A DNA stretch of 64,000 nucleotides from Acanthococcus lagerstroemiae (taxonomy: Eukaryota; Arthropoda; Insecta; Hemiptera; Eriococcidae): contig CM063110.1 of NCBI GenBank assembly GCA_031841125.1, positions 16,735,626 to 16,799,625 of the forward strand, read 5' to 3'. A program made the position numbers and the translations under genes. Positions 33,780 through 46,800 of this stretch are shown here, piece by piece. Under the pieces are notes generated by a model, which saw only the letters and a program-made list of their open reading frames with translations, had not been told where the DNA came from and ran no database searches. How positions within the stretch are numbered: the stretch's first letter is position 1; each line of letters opens with the position of its first letter.

Positions 33780-34027
33780 ATGGATGGGCAACCCTCCTGC
33801 TCCGCCCCGCTCCCTTCCACCCTCGCACCGCTGACTCATTGATCTTATTGTTTGTCTTAATCTTATTATTACTATGGTATTTTTTTCTTCTTTTATTTAA
33901 GTTCATTTTTCTTTCTCTTAGATTATTGTAAGATTGTAAATCGTTATTTTATAAGCCCCGTCACTGTTATTGGCCCACTGGGCTGTCGTGAAGGGGCTCA
34001 ATAAATACATTTCTAATAATAATAATA
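33780..34027 (+). mobile_element. Presumed 3' UTR and tail of the LINE at 28517
   Basis: Contains TTATTGGCCCACTGGGCTGT and GGGGCTCAATAAATACATTT, then a (TAA)n tail (34013-34028). This is the usual 3' end of Jockey/CR1-group LINEs. The PLE separates it from the ORF. Assignment to the same LINE is likely but not proven. Confidence 0.5.
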
Positions 34028-34287
34028 AAACGATGTTTCACACTAAATCGAGTAAAAAATAATATTTAACGTTTAATTAATACCTGCATTAATAGCGAAT
34101 GTTGTAATTAAACATTTTTTCATGGAAGGTACATCTCAATAAACTTTGATTGAGTTGCGGCACGGGTTAATATTTTTTTTCGAATTCAAATTTCTTTTGC
34201 TTTGTTTAAAAATATAAAATAAACAGAATGAACGAGTCCTGCACCCCAACCACCATTTTGAAAATAACGACCACCCTAAGGGCCATG

Positions 34288-34677
34288 ATCCAAAAATTAC
34301 CCCTAAAATCGAATACAGGGACCTCAAAAACTTTTATAAACCAATTTTTTAATTCTATTCTTTCACCCCTCTTTCACGGTCGGCATTAAGTCACACGAAA
34401 AAAAAAATCTGTGAAGTCGTTAATTGACATCGCACCACGCTGCACCCCATAGAGCGCGTTTTCATTTCCATCATTAAATTTTTACACCCCCTCTGCCACA
34501 GCATCATAAGCACACCGGGTTAAAAAAAATTTGTCGAGTGATTGATGATATTCGCCGCTCACGATGATCAAAAAAATTTGACCCCCCCCCCTCCTGTATG
34601 TGTAATTTGCATTTGAAAGGTCTGGAAAACCTGGAAAAGTCAGGGAAAATCATTTCCGAACAAGAATGGACACCCTG
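34288..34677. mobile_element. Truncated copy of the 1.35 kb TIR element
   Basis: Matches 26522-26935 and ends with the same terminus AGAATGGACACCCTG. The left two thirds, including the left TIR, are absent. A C run (about 34583) replaces a shorter one in the full-length copy. It sits immediately upstream of the GC-rich region preceding the candidate host gene. Confidence 0.75.
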
Positions 34678-34679
34678 GA

Positions 34680-35469
34680 ACCGCTCTTACGCCGACCAAT
34701 CACCGTGCGCGACGAGCGTCCCGGCGACGCTGCACTCGTCGGTATTTCCCAGACACCGCGTCTCCCACCCACCCCTGTCAATCGGAGGGGCCAAGGGGTG
34801 CCTTCCAAATTAGCGCTCCAGATCGACGCTTAATTTCGCCGCGAAAATCGAACGTTCAATTAGATTATTTTCTATCCACGTATATGACAACGAGGGTATA
34901 TACAAGGTAAAAAAGAAAAAAGAAAAAAACTAAAAAAAAAACACGCTACGACGGCGACGCCGGGGTACAGCGGCGCCAGGGGCGCGCGAGCAACGAGGGA
35001 TGGTAGAAAAATAAGAAAACGATTTCGAGAAATTTAATCGTTCGACAAGAATGGCCGCGGTGGGTGGAACGAACGCATGCGCCCCGACGTCGGGACGCCA
35101 CTCGAGCCACCCCTATATGGCAGGACCACACCGGCGTGTGTATACGATAATAGCGTCGTATTGTTCGGCTCCTATACCTGAATTCGAAAAGTGCTGCGTT
35201 TCGCTCGAAAAGCATGTTTTGGACCGTCGTCGATATCGTGACTCTATAATTGTGCTTTTCCCCCCAATTTTATTTTCAATTTCGCTCGCCCCGAGTGCGG
35301 TTATTCGTGGTTTTTTTCCCCGTAATATTTTTGGCCGCGAAATACTCGAGTTCGATTGCTGTTTTTTTTTTTTTCGCACCCCTCGAAATGAAGTGTTTGG
35401 TTTGGTTATCGAAGTTTTCGTAATTGTAATTCGACGTGTACGGTTTGCGAACGTATCGTCTTCGTGAAC
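34680..35469 (+). promoter_or_regulatory. GC-rich promoter and 5' UTR candidate
   Basis: CpG-containing sequence of higher GC than its surroundings, with a CCAAT on the plus strand at 34698 and no obvious TATA box. It directly precedes the exon at 35470. The last 300 bases look like a 5' UTR with T-rich tracts. Inferred from composition and position; no transcription start site can be pinned. Confidence 0.4.
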
Positions 35470-35610
35470 ATGATGTACAGTCCGGAGAAGATGATGTCCA
35501 GCAAAGGGCCGCTGCCGATAAGCGGGCCTGGAGGACCCTGCTTTCCATCCAGGTACTCGCCGACGTACAGGACGGCCGAGTCGGTCAGACGGTGCATGCC
35601 CAACCATACC
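35470..35610 (+). CDS. First coding exon of an unrecognised host gene
   Basis: Exactly 47 codons run from an ATG at 35470 (context TGAACATGATG) to a consensus donor ACC|GTAAGT at 35611, phase 0. The peptide starts MMYSPEKMMSSKGPLPISGP, continues GGPCFPSRYSPTYRTAESVR and ends RCMPNHT. It is rich in Pro, Ser, Gly and Met, like disordered N-termini of transcription factors and cofactors, and GC-richer than its surroundings. No domain is present, so no function is assigned. The next exon is not in sight; the featureless DNA that follows would be a long first intron. Confidence 0.5.
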
Positions 35611-37399
35611 GTAAGTACACACGATGAAGGATTTTTTCATTCTACCGAGCTGGAAATGACGGTGGGGCCCCACGGGTGGATGGCTGCCGGAATCCGCGAA
35701 GAAGGATGAAACCAAACGACCGATTGTGTGGGCTGCGATACGGGAACATCAGCTGATAATGTGGTCTCAATGGGCAAAATAAACACGGCCTTAGAAAATC
35801 AAAATGGCCGAATTCTGTGGGCTGCGATAAGGCAACATCAGCTGATAAGTAACGCGGTCTTAAGGAGGGCAAACTGAACACAACCATAGAAACTCAAACT
35901 ATCGACGGGGTTCCTTTGGCGTTGTTCATTTCGAATATCGCAACCGATATTCGGATCCGACCAGGATTTGCCAAACATTTAAATCTTAAAAAGGGCCACG
36001 ATGAGTTTGACTTCACAAAGTCGACCAAATGTGGAAATAGAGGGCTTTTGAATCCTCATTTTGAATATTGCAGATTTCTTTCTTTGACCCAGATTTGGTT
36101 CTAAAATCTGAATTTAAATCTTAAAAAGGACTAATAGAACTCAACCTTAGAACACTATTCAAACACCGACTGTTTAGATCGCGGATTCTGGGATTCGGGA
36201 AAAATTGCAGCCAACTGGGGAAAATGATCAGAAGTTATGACCAACTTTCTGAAAAAATTCGAAAGGTAATGAACACAATCTCAGCAAACTATCGAAATAC
36301 AGAACTTTCAGGTCGCTGATTTTAAGATTTAGGAAATATTGCGGTCATTTGGAGAAGAAGATCAGTAGTCATAACCAAACTTCTGAGGAAAAAATGTACA
36401 GAACTTTCAGGTTGCTATTTGGGAAAGATTGCGATCACCTAGAGAAGAAGATCAGTAGTCATAACCAAACTTCTGAGAAATAAAACTGAAAATTCGTAAA
36501 ATTCGATAAAATAAAAAATGGAACCTACTTTCATAACTTCAACCAGGAAAACCAAGTTTCGTGGGAGACCATATTCAGTCATATTGAAAAAATAATCAAG
36601 AATCATACTGAGAAAAATGTTGAAAAACATCGCAAAACTTGAAGAATATGACTAAATTAAAAACTGATCTTCATTTATTCCGTGAGTCTTCAAACATCTT
36701 GGTTCACGAGAATTAAGTAAAATTCGTGGAAGAGTGTATTCACCTCGAAAAATAATCGAAGAGTCATAACACAGAGTTTGAAAAAGAAATTTCAAAATTC
36801 GAAAGATTTGAAAAAATTGATAAATCGTCGGGGGTCGGTGCGATTTGGAAGCAAATAAAATTGTTCTCGAAAATGAAATTTTGGTATCACTGAAATGGTA
36901 ATTTCATGCTGCATCGAATAAATCATTGTATTTAACGCTGCTTTCAATGTTTTTTTTTTCTTCTTCTTTTTGAGTACTTTATTAGGTTCCAGTTTTGCCA
37001 CTAATACCCTTGATGTGAAAATTTATTTTCCCTTTGTAGCAAAATAAAAAAACCAAATTATTTTAGTTTTGCCTCCAAATCGCACTGACCCGACGAATTT
37101 TGTTTCCCCTCAATATCAGGAATCTGCAAATCAACTCATATACAAAAATTCGACAAAATATTCTGATCGTGTTTGGTAAATTAATCAAAGAATTATGACA
37201 AGATTTCAGCAGAATTTTAAAATGGAAAAAATTTGAAATGGATCTGATATCTGAAGCCTGGTATACAAAATTTCAGAAAAGAACTCTTGAAAATGTGTAT
37301 AAGATTATTTTTAATCAATATTAAATTTTAATTTTGATAAGTAGGTATTTTAAATGGAGCTTTGATTCACGGGACTCCGATTTTGGTGGGTTATTCTTC
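35611..37399. other. Presumed intron start with two short tandem duplications
   Basis: A 91-bp tandem pair centres on GTGGGCTGCGATA...AACATCAGCTGATA (about 35727 and 35818). A roughly 100-bp unit beginning ACAGAACTTTCAGG occurs at 36299 and 36398, with a more diverged unit before them. The rest is AT-rich with no ORF of interest. Confidence 0.6.
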
Positions 37400-38295
37400 G
37401 AAAGTTTTGATATTTCAGTCCCCAGCAGTTATCTCACAAGCTACTAATGATACGGTCATTTTGTTGTTTTTTTCGTTATAGATGTGACTCAATTCTAAGT
37501 TTTCAACTTTCAGAAAAAAAATTGATCCACTTTTAATGGGTCAAGATTGGACTAAATATGCTAAAATTTCCGTCGGCATAGCTGTCCCTCGAACAATTTT
37601 TATTATTCCCCCCCCCCCTCTAAATTTTCAAGCTGTATATTAGAACAAACTGACACCGTGGTGCTACTTTAAATGGATGAAGGAATCACAAGGTTACATT
37701 GAAATCGCATCTTCACAGGTGGGAGTCAATATGAACAGCTTTGAAAATTGTCCCTTGATTTATTATCCATCGTCGTGGCTCACTTTCAACCAATCACAAA
37801 ACAGGAGGTTCAATCTTTTTTCGTCGCCATTAACGGCCAAATTGTATATTCTTATCAGAGCAAACGGTCCGCATATCAAATCCTGTGTTTTTTTTTGTGA
37901 CGCTCAAATTAAAAAATTTTTTAAAAATATGTCTTTCGGCATAGTCATCTTTATACAACGATAGACGTTCATCATCCAAGAATAATTACATCTAATTAAT
38001 GGGTTAATATATGCCTTTATCGACTCTTCATACAATCTTTTGTTTTGGAATTTATTAATCGACGGCAGAACACTTTGTCTTTCGGCATGGACTTTTTCAT
38101 GTGTTCTTCGGCATGGCATTCATCATTTTGATTGCCATGCTAAAATACAGAATCCCCTTATTGTCGGCCTAATCTTACCAATATGTTATCAGAACGCCTC
38201 TTCACGACCCCCATCAAAAAAAGTTCAAATATCCCCCACTTTCTTCCATGAAAAGAAAAAACATACCAGAAATATCAACATTTTTGAAGAATAAC
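37400..38295 (+). repeat. Dispersed ~0.85 kb repeat, copy 1
   Basis: Matches 45955-46800 in the same orientation, from GATATTTCAGTYCCCAGCAG to TATCAACATTTTTGAAG. Divergence is moderate, with indels. No TIR, LTR or coding motif is seen. A C run lies at 37609. Confidence 0.8.
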
Positions 38296-40224
38296 CCTGG
38301 TATGTTATTCGATTTTAAATGTTCGTCCATTTTTAGAACTCTTAATAACCTAAGTGCCAAAGATTCATTGGAGCCTTCCAGACTTCACTACGACTTTTTA
38401 ACATTCCTCAAGTTTGTGTAGAACTTCTCAAGACTGATTTAAGACTTTGTAAAACTCTTCTAAGCTTGTTTGAGACTTGCTACGAGTCTTGAACGCTCGT
38501 TCACAACATTCGATTCATTCCAACTTTTGCTTAGGATTTTTTTTATGCTCCTTGAAGGAAGCGGGCTCGTTTGAGATTTCCATCTAAAACAACCCTCCAG
38601 TGTTCCTACCCCACGATTAATAGGAAGACAAAAATGGCTCAGATCTGTAAAGCTGGATTAACACAATTTGACCTTCTTTTTCTTAGTCAGTGACGTATCC
38701 GGAATTTCTCGAAGGAAAGCAACAAACCGTAGCATGATATGAGGAGTAGGGGCAGAATTTAATTAATTGAATACTTTTTCAGTTCACTGGACATCTCTGC
38801 TCTTCTCACGTCACTAAATACAAAGAATATTTCGGCAAAGTTGTAAGAAGGGGAGGGGGCAGAATTGTACGATTGCACGATATTTCTCTATTTATAAAGG
38901 ACTCCCACCAAAACTGTCCGACCTATTTTCAAGAACCTTTGCCGCAACAGTGTCCCATCTTCTTTGCTCCTTTGCACACAACAGGCCCAGCAAAATTGTC
39001 TAATTTTTTTCCAGGAGCCCCTATCAAAATCGTGAGATTTTTTGCACATAATTACCCCTGACAAAATTATCTATTTTTTTTTTGATCGGCTGATCTACTT
39101 TAGTATCGTTTCTAAAATAGTGTGATCTTTTCTTCGATTTTTTTTTTTTTTGCATTTTTGGAGCCATCAGCAAAATCGTATTCTGATCATTTTAGAACCC
39201 TCAGAGAGAATAGTCCGTTTCGGGCCAATAAAGGGCTCCAAAAAAGCTTTGAAACTTTTGAAGGAGGGCAGAGGATATTAAAATTGGTGAGGCTTTTTTA
39301 AAATTAAAAACAGCGAGCTCTGTAGAGCGTTAGCAGACTGGGTCTCCTGTCCTAAATCTGTCACTGCTTTAAAATTTTAAAACATCCTGATCATGCCTTG
39401 AAGAGTAATTAGTGAGTATTATACAAGTCTAATAAAACCTTAGTAGAGTCGAAAAGATCCTTTCATAAGCACTGAAGACTGAAGAGTCTTAAAGAGTTTG
39501 AAGCCGCTCTGGTAGAGTAGAAAAGATTCTTACATAAGCACCGAAGTTTGAAGAGTCTTAACTAGTCTTAAGAATTGCTTCATCTTACGCCTCGAAGGAC
39601 AGAATTAAACGATATTATGATGTTGAAAATTCTTCGAAAATTGTCGCCCGTGGAGAAACCACCAATTTGAGAAAATTTGATGGCACACTTCGGAAGGTAT
39701 TTTCATTTTTAATGTCAATAAGAAAACTGCCGGCAGTACAAATCATTTCAAACTAGTTTCTTCAATCTGATCACTCAATATTATCGTCATCGTGAGAGGA
39801 AAAACTGATTAGAGGACTCGGTAGAGTGGGGAAACTATTGAAAGTTTACACACTTCGAATTGCCCCACAGGATTGCTTCCAGTATCCACCACTATACGAG
39901 TGTACATTAGTCCCTTATTTTGAAAATTTTTGAATTTTGAACCGGACGTCCTCTGGAAATTTTCTCTATCATATGAAAGTAGAGTTGCGACATTTTCAGC
40001 TCTTTTGAATAACATGAACCAATGCGCCTCGAGGTCTGAAGTTCAATACGAGACTGAGGTAAGAACTTGTCCGTGAAGATTTCTTTACTCAAAGATATCC
40101 TCATGGAAGGAAAGATGAGACGAATGCTACCAACAGGTTCTACTGTAGACAACATTTTGAGCATTTTCAGAAAGATGCTCTTCCCGGGTTCAAAATAATT
40201 TTGCTTGTGGTAGAGTTTGGTCAT
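38296..40224. other. No confident feature
   Basis: AT-rich, with loosely repeated GACTT/CTTAAGA motifs at 38370-38480 and 39400-39570. A 109-codon minus-strand frame (39907-40236) is not recognised. CAGTGACGTATCCGGAATTT at 38688 resembles one end of a CAGTGGCGTAGCC-type MITE, without a partner. Confidence 0.35.
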
Positions 40225-40624
40225 CAGGGTTGCCACTTTTTTTCAGGATTGGTTTTCCCTGACTTTTCCCGGTTTTCCAGGCCAACTTTTCCAATTTTCC
40301 CTGACTTTTTTACAGGATTCCGAGAAAGCCCAGAGGGAGGAGAGTCACAGAAATTTTTTACAATACAGATTTTTAAAAAAATCGCTATCGAGAAGAAGAA
40401 GGTACAGATGTAATTTATGTAATATTTTTCAATATTAGAAATACTCAAAGAAAGTTGAGTCCATTCCAACAGATAAAAAAAGTTTACTCTGATAAAATAC
40501 GAACTCGTTTGTTATTTTCAGAAAATTTCCCTGACTTAAATGAAAATTCCCTGACTTTTCCCTGACTGACCAAATTCCCTGACCTTTCCCGGTTTTCCCG
40601 GTTTTCCAGAAAGTGGCAACCCTG
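40225..40624. mobile_element. hAT-type MITE (CAGGGTTGCCACT ends)
   Basis: A 400-bp element with inverted ends CAGGGTTGCCACTTTTT and AAAGTGGCAACCCTG. The flanks share GGTCAT (a partial target duplication). Interior arms repeat TTTTCCCTGACTTTT. No ORF. Superfamily from terminus style. Confidence 0.75.
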
Positions 40625-42865
40625 GTCATATTTGATCATTTTGGGGTGTTGGTCATATTTGATTTAGTTTGTGTTCAGTGGATCCCGCGGTTTGACTTCT
40701 TTTCTGAGGAAAGGGAGAGTCCAGGAGGTACAAATTAAGTAGATAGCAATAACCTCCAAATTTTAGTAGATAAGGAAGGGAGAGGAAAAACTCTTCCAGC
40801 TTCATTTCGGCCTCTGAATATAAAAATATTTCTGGGGCTAAACAGACTTTCCCTTAACGCTATAGGACATTTTTCTCATTTTTTCGGTTATTTTAGTTAT
40901 GTAGTCATTTTCGATTATTTTTGAGTTCGGTACATTCAGTCATTTTAATCAATTCTGGTCTGATTTAATCAGCTTTGGATGGATTTGGGGCACTGTAGAT
41001 TAATTTCGGGAATTTGATCGTATTTAATCGAATTTGGTCGTGTTAGTTACAGTAAATTTTGTTAGTTTTGTGGTTCTGGTCAATTTTGATACGTCTGATC
41101 ATACTTGGTCCGGGGTTTTGGAAAAGATTGATCAAATTTGATTGTTTTTGGTGATTCACGGTTTTTCGTAGTCGTTTGTTATCGAGTTAGGTTGTTTTAG
41201 ATCGCATCAAGATAATAAGCAGTCAAAATAAACAGATAATGTTACGATTGTTAAGAAAATCGGGCTTAGGGTGAAAATTACAAAAATTGAATCATTACAC
41301 GATTCTTTTAGAGAATTTCACGGCAAATCCAATGAGACCTCCCTCGGTCTCCTAGCTGCAAAATCCATCAAGATACAGCAGTTTAAAGTTCAAAATTTAA
41401 AAAAATAGTTTTTAAGAAGACGGCATTTTAAAGTTTCGACATTAGTTGCTGCAATTTTACGCAGTTGACATACAAATTGATCATGTATTCTTGTGGGAAG
41501 TGATATCGACTCAAGTAAGATTGCATTTTGTTCCTCAGATAGGTACCCTAGAATGCATTTCCGTCAAAAATGAAACATCGATAAAAATTGAATTTTTTCT
41601 TTATTTCGCTGTATCTTATAATTCATTAACTTTTTCACCCTCAGTCCAGTTCTCTCAGCAGTCGTCACAAGTATGATCAGTGGTTTTTTCATTTATAGAA
41701 AGAAAATCTCAAGTCTTCCTCTTCGATCACGTGGTTTTCAAGTGCCCCCTCGCGAGTTAAGCGAAAGCTTCTATGAGCTTTCTTATTAAACTGCGATTTG
41801 GGCCCCAAAATTCAAAATTGATTTTTAGGAAATCGAATAAAGTATGTACTAGAATTATCTGGGTTGCTAAATTCGAAAACTTCATCAGATTCTTCTTGGA
41901 TTCCCGATTTAGGCTTCAACAGCCAAAACTGGTCTCCAGAAGTGATTAAAATTGACTTCCCGGTAACCGAATCAAATATCGAAATGGGGAAGGGGAGAGG
42001 AGAGTTCGCCTAATTTGGAAATTCCATCAACGCGATAAATTTTTGATATTGACTCTCGTGGAGGCCCCAAACACCAAAATGAGAGTCGAAATTGAATGAA
42101 CTTGATTTAATCTTTCAACATTTTCATAACCATCAAATTACCAAAATTAAAATTTGAGGAAAAATTTCAAAATTATCCAAGTATGAGTTATTATAAGGGG
42201 AACATTCGAGTCTTTAAAAGTCAAAAACTATGAAATTGAACCAAAATTAGAAATTATAATAGTCGCTGTTTCAATAGATTACTTGGGTTTTCAACGTCAA
42301 ATAAATTTTAACAATCTTTGGACTTCAGATGTTGGCTCGTAAAGATGCAAGCTTCAATGAGTTTTTTTCTTCAACATTACACGCAAAAATTGCTATTTAA
42401 CCTAAGAATGATGAAGTCCAATCAAAGGTCAAAGGGTCATTACTAAATTTGTAACAGCCCCCCTCCCCCCTCAAACAAGAAAATTGGAATAAAACAACTT
42501 TCACTTCGACAGTTCAATCATTTGTTATAAAATCATATATGCTGCTTTTGAAAATTCGGCATTTGACCATTTAACTCTTTCTCAAGAGATTACGATGTTT
42601 GTAATGATGAAAATTAAACAGCGATCTTTAGCATTTTCAAAAACAGTCTGCTAATTTGAATTTAAGATCGTAAGAACTCCCCACTTCAATAGTCTACTCG
42701 ATTTGTAAAAACTAATTAATGCTTGTCCATTTCGATTTATGGGGTCTTTTAAGCTTGAATCAGATTCAAAATTCAGCGCATATTCGAATTCAATTACCCT
42801 TAAGGTCAGTCATTAATGTCGATAGTCTATCCATTTTGGGATCCCATTTTGAGTTCTGAAGTCCA
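40625..42865. other. Featureless AT-rich DNA with TTTGGTCAT-like motif clusters
   Basis: 40625-41180 has many loosely repeated TTTGATCATTTTGG/AATTTGGTC motifs, perhaps an old satellite. The rest shows no gene or repeat that I can support. Confidence 0.4.
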
Positions 42866-43067
42866 CAGACGTACCGAAGAGTTTTTCTTAAGGGAAGGGG
42901 GGGGGGAGGTAAAAATTGTGGAAGTCTCATCTGACTCAACTCAAAATTCCCAAATATCAAAGCAAAAAGAAAAAAAACAACTTTTAACTTGGTAGATTTT
43001 TTCAACTCGCCTGACTGAAATGGTAAATTTTTCCGTTGCCCCTTGCCCCCTTATCGGTACGTCCATG
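42866..43067 (+). mobile_element. hAT-type MITE, G-run family, copy 3
   Basis: Ends CAGACGTACCGAAGAG and TATCGGTACGTCCATG. It carries a G run (42897-42907) and one internal unit (TCTGACTCAACTCAAAATTC). No clean target duplication, so it is probably older. Confidence 0.65.
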
Positions 43068-44370
43068 CCTTCAATAGTTTGGCGGTTGGTAAATTTTGAA
43101 ACTGTTCATTTGAATTCTTCATTTTTTAAGAACGTTTGTTCGTTCGTTTGTTTGTTTATTATTATTATTATTTTTTTCAATTAAAAACTCAGCAAATTAA
43201 AAAAAATTTGGTCGGCGAATTTTTAGTTCAAAAATATATTTATCGGCAAATTTTCCTTCTCTATCCCCCCCCCCCCCCCAAACTGAGAGTCAAGTTTCGT
43301 CTCTGCATAATAATTTGTCTGCAGTTGTGGTTAGTAAATGTTATTAAGTAATAAATATCGATTATCAGTTCCATAATGTTGATGAAAATGCCCTAATTTA
43401 ATCTGCATTTGATAGAAACTGCGATGTAAAATTTTGGTACTAAAACAGTGAAAACGTTTCTTATTCACTTCTCCTTATTTACGTTCTTCTCTTGACCTTA
43501 TTTCCCTCAAATTTCAGATTCTGAGAAACCCTTTTAAAAAATTATCGGACTTCTTGACATTCTAATGCTTTACTTTCTAACCCATCACTCTACAAAACGC
43601 ACAGAACATAGAGGATCGTGATTTCCATAATTCAGAAGTTGTGCACTATCGGGCCAACAGTAAATTCTTTGAAACTTCATGAAACCGGTATTCATAATTG
43701 ATTCGCTTCTCCTCTGAAATTTGTCGGGTATAAAAATTACTATCTGAACTACAGAAGTATATACGAGTTTTAGTAACTGTTTTCGATAGTTTTTAGTCCT
43801 GTCAAAAAGTGTCATTCGGTATTAATATCGCCTGTAATCTTGTTATACTCGTAAAAGGTTGTCATATTCAATTGTAAATAGTTCAGTAATATTTGATTAA
43901 TCACATTCGCAGCACAGGTCGTGACTTGTAAGAATGCTAGTAAAAATGATTTGTCAACGTTGTATTATAACGCTTTGACAGAAAATATGGGCAGTTGCCC
44001 CCCCCCCATCCCCAAAGAAAAAAGTAACTCTTCTCCTGGAAAGGGTTTCTTCATCACCAATAATTATTTCACCTTTTCTGTGATACACGTACTTAAGACC
44101 CGGAGTGAATACTTTCCACATTGATGTCGCCAGTTCTGTATGTTTTTTAGTCGATCAACGAGCGAACTTCCAAAGTACGTAAGTCATTGAACAGAAGAGA
44201 AAGGAGAAAAAAAAACTCAAGATAAGTCGAGACACTTTCTAGCAAAAAATTATATCTTTGAAAAAACTAAATAAATAACGATATTGTTTCAGGTGGAATC
44301 TGGAAGTATCAAATATAGCACTATGCAGTCCAATCATTTGAATTCATGATTTCAGGGTAGGAAACTCTTT
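43068..44370. other. No confident feature
   Basis: AT-rich, with a 14-base C run at about 43266 and another C run at about 44000. A 76-codon minus-strand frame (43585-43815) is not recognised. Confidence 0.35.
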
Positions 44371-44582
44371 TCTAATTTTGCTCTCAACCCGAGCCCTGGA
44401 ATCCGCCCTTTCGAGCATTACCTCAGAGACGTCAAAGAGACTGTTAGGGTTGTCTTAGCTCTCTTCATTTTTTGCCGAAAAACCGGCCTAGGTCGAAATG
44501 TAGCGAGTTGCTACGTGGTATCGAACCCGGGACCTCTGGATTCTGAGACCAGCGCGCTACTCACTTGGCCAGCCAGACCCCT
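44371..44582 (-). mobile_element. tRNA-derived SINE, copy 2
   Basis: Same unit as at 19191, same orientation. On the minus strand the A box reads TGGCCAAGTGA and the B box GGTTCGATACC; the body and GGTCTCAGAATCCAGAGG block are conserved. Some promoter bases are mutated. Confidence 0.85.
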
Positions 44583-45954
44583 AGGTTGGAAAACTAGTCA
44601 TTTTTGTATTTCAATTTTTTCTTAAAGTCACTTTTTGCCACATTTTCTCAGTATCAAATTTGTTTCTTAATTTACAAACTAAAAATGTTCAAACGTATAA
44701 TATGTAAAACCAATTGTACAGTTTATCACTGAATAAAAGTAAGCACATCCCTTTCTTTTAAATTTGTATCTTCATATTCATCTTCACAGGATGGTTAGAT
44801 TAACTTGTCTAACTAGCGGGGGAGGGGTGTGATTCTGTGCTCTGTATCCAATCGATATGAAACTTGCTAGGTATTTTATTTGATCTCATAACCTATCCGG
44901 AGGATTTCCCCGACAAAATAAATCCACCACGTAATGAGGGACACTTCACTTTTTATAGGCAACATTTTTGACCTCAAATTTAAAATGAAAATTAGTTTGG
45001 AAAATTTTTTATATTTTTTGCAGAAACTTTACACACGTTATTTTCAGGTCAGAAGGCGACCAAACTGTTGTACTCGTCGAGAAAATTCAAACATTTCTTT
45101 TTTTCGCCCCCCCCCCCCTTAGCAGTCAGATTATCGTGGTCTCAATATCCAAATTTAGCTGCACAAAGTTTTCTGTACCAAAACTTTTTCATCACGTTTT
45201 GGCAAATATATAGTCACTTTTGAGCTACTTTTTTCTCCCTAAATTTATAGTTACGTTTTGGTCACTTTCTCGATTTCATGTAGTCACGTTTTTCACTTAT
45301 TTGGACAGAAATTCTGTTCCCCACCTTGTTGTTTTATAAGTGAGTATGTAGTTAAAAATAAATTTATAAGAAAATTTTTGTTAGAGCAGCCTGTAGTAGT
45401 TTCCGAGAAAATGTGCAAATACGAATGTTTTGCTTTTTGAACCTAAATATCTGGAATTCAGATTATTGTAGAAAGATGAATCGAAGACGATTTTAATTAA
45501 AATAGACTGTATTTTATGAATGGTGCCTTAAGAGTTGATTATTTATTGAAGTATCGATTTGAATTTTTGAGATGTTTGGTGCCGATTTTCACCGAAAGTA
45601 GGGTATCTACCTTAGGTTAACGCCATGCCACAGGAGAATGACGATGGTCGGCAAAGTAATTAACCTACGGTTGGCTGGTATCAAAGGAACACGGAAAAAT
45701 AGTTCCTAACTTCACCACTAGCGTGCGCTAAGGTGAAAAAGTACCGCTGTTCAAAGTAGCCCCTAACGTTTCAAGTAACCCCACTTTACGGTAAATATTT
45801 TCAAATATGCACTCGTGAGGCTGTATTGCGATGGCGCGTGAGCAAAAACCAAGTATCTTGGTTCAATGGATTTTAAAAACTAATTCATGCAACTAAATCT
45901 GTGATTTATGTCTTTCATGAGCTGTATGTACGATACCCATATGGGTTTTATTCT
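44583..45954. other. No confident feature
   Basis: AT-rich DNA with a C run at about 45108. No frame with recognisable homology. Confidence 0.4.
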
Positions 45955-46800
45955 TTAAATATGTTGATATTTCAGTTCCCAGCAGTCATCTCACAAGTTA
46001 TTAATGATACGGGCATTTTTCTTTTTCTTTCTTCGTTGATAGATATGACTGAATTCTACTTTTTCAAGGTTTCAGAAGAAAATTTGATCCACTTTTGATG
46101 GATCACGGTACGGCTGTCCCTCTAACAATTTTTATTATTATTATTTTTTCTTCTAAATTTTCAAGCTATATATTAGAATAAACAGGCAAATTAATACTAC
46201 TCCAGATGAATGCATGAATGAGTTGGTAACGTGGAAATTGCGTCTTCACAGCTCAGAGTCAGTGTTATCAACCTTGAAAATTGTCCTTCGACTTTTTGTT
46301 TTTCGGCATGGCTCTTTTTCAATCAATCACAAAACAAAGAGTTTCAATGTTTTTTCGTTGCAATTATTGGTCAAACTGTGTATTCTTATCAGAGCTTTTT
46401 TTTTTGTGACGAGACTCGTGCAGTCGCGTATTATTGTCTAAAATTGAGAATTTAAAAAACGTGTCTTTCGGCATAGTCATCTTTATGCAACGATAGACGT
46501 CCATCATCCAGAATCAATTACATCTAATTAATGGGTTAGTATGCCTTCATAAATTCTTCACATAACTTTTTGTTTTGGAATCTACTAATCGACGGCAAAA
46601 CATTTTTTGTCTTTCAGCATAGCATTCATCATGTTGATTGCCATGCCAAAATACAGAATCCCCTCACTGTCGGCCCAATCTTACCAATATGTTGTACAGA
46701 ACGCCTCTTAACGACTATCATGAAAGAAAGTTCAAATATCCCCTACTTTCCCCCATGAAGAAACATACCTGAAATATCAACATTTTTGAAGTATGACCCC
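45955..46800 (+). repeat. Dispersed ~0.85 kb repeat, copy 2
   Basis: Matches 37400-38295. It shares the GTCTTTCGGCATAGTCATCT and CATCTAATTAATGGGTTA blocks, with deletions relative to copy 1. Confidence 0.8.

Noticed and set aside
35113..35715. 200-codon minus-strand frame over the candidate promoter and exon
   Set aside because: It overlaps a plus-strand exon with clear start and donor, crosses homopolymer tracts and has no recognisable domain.
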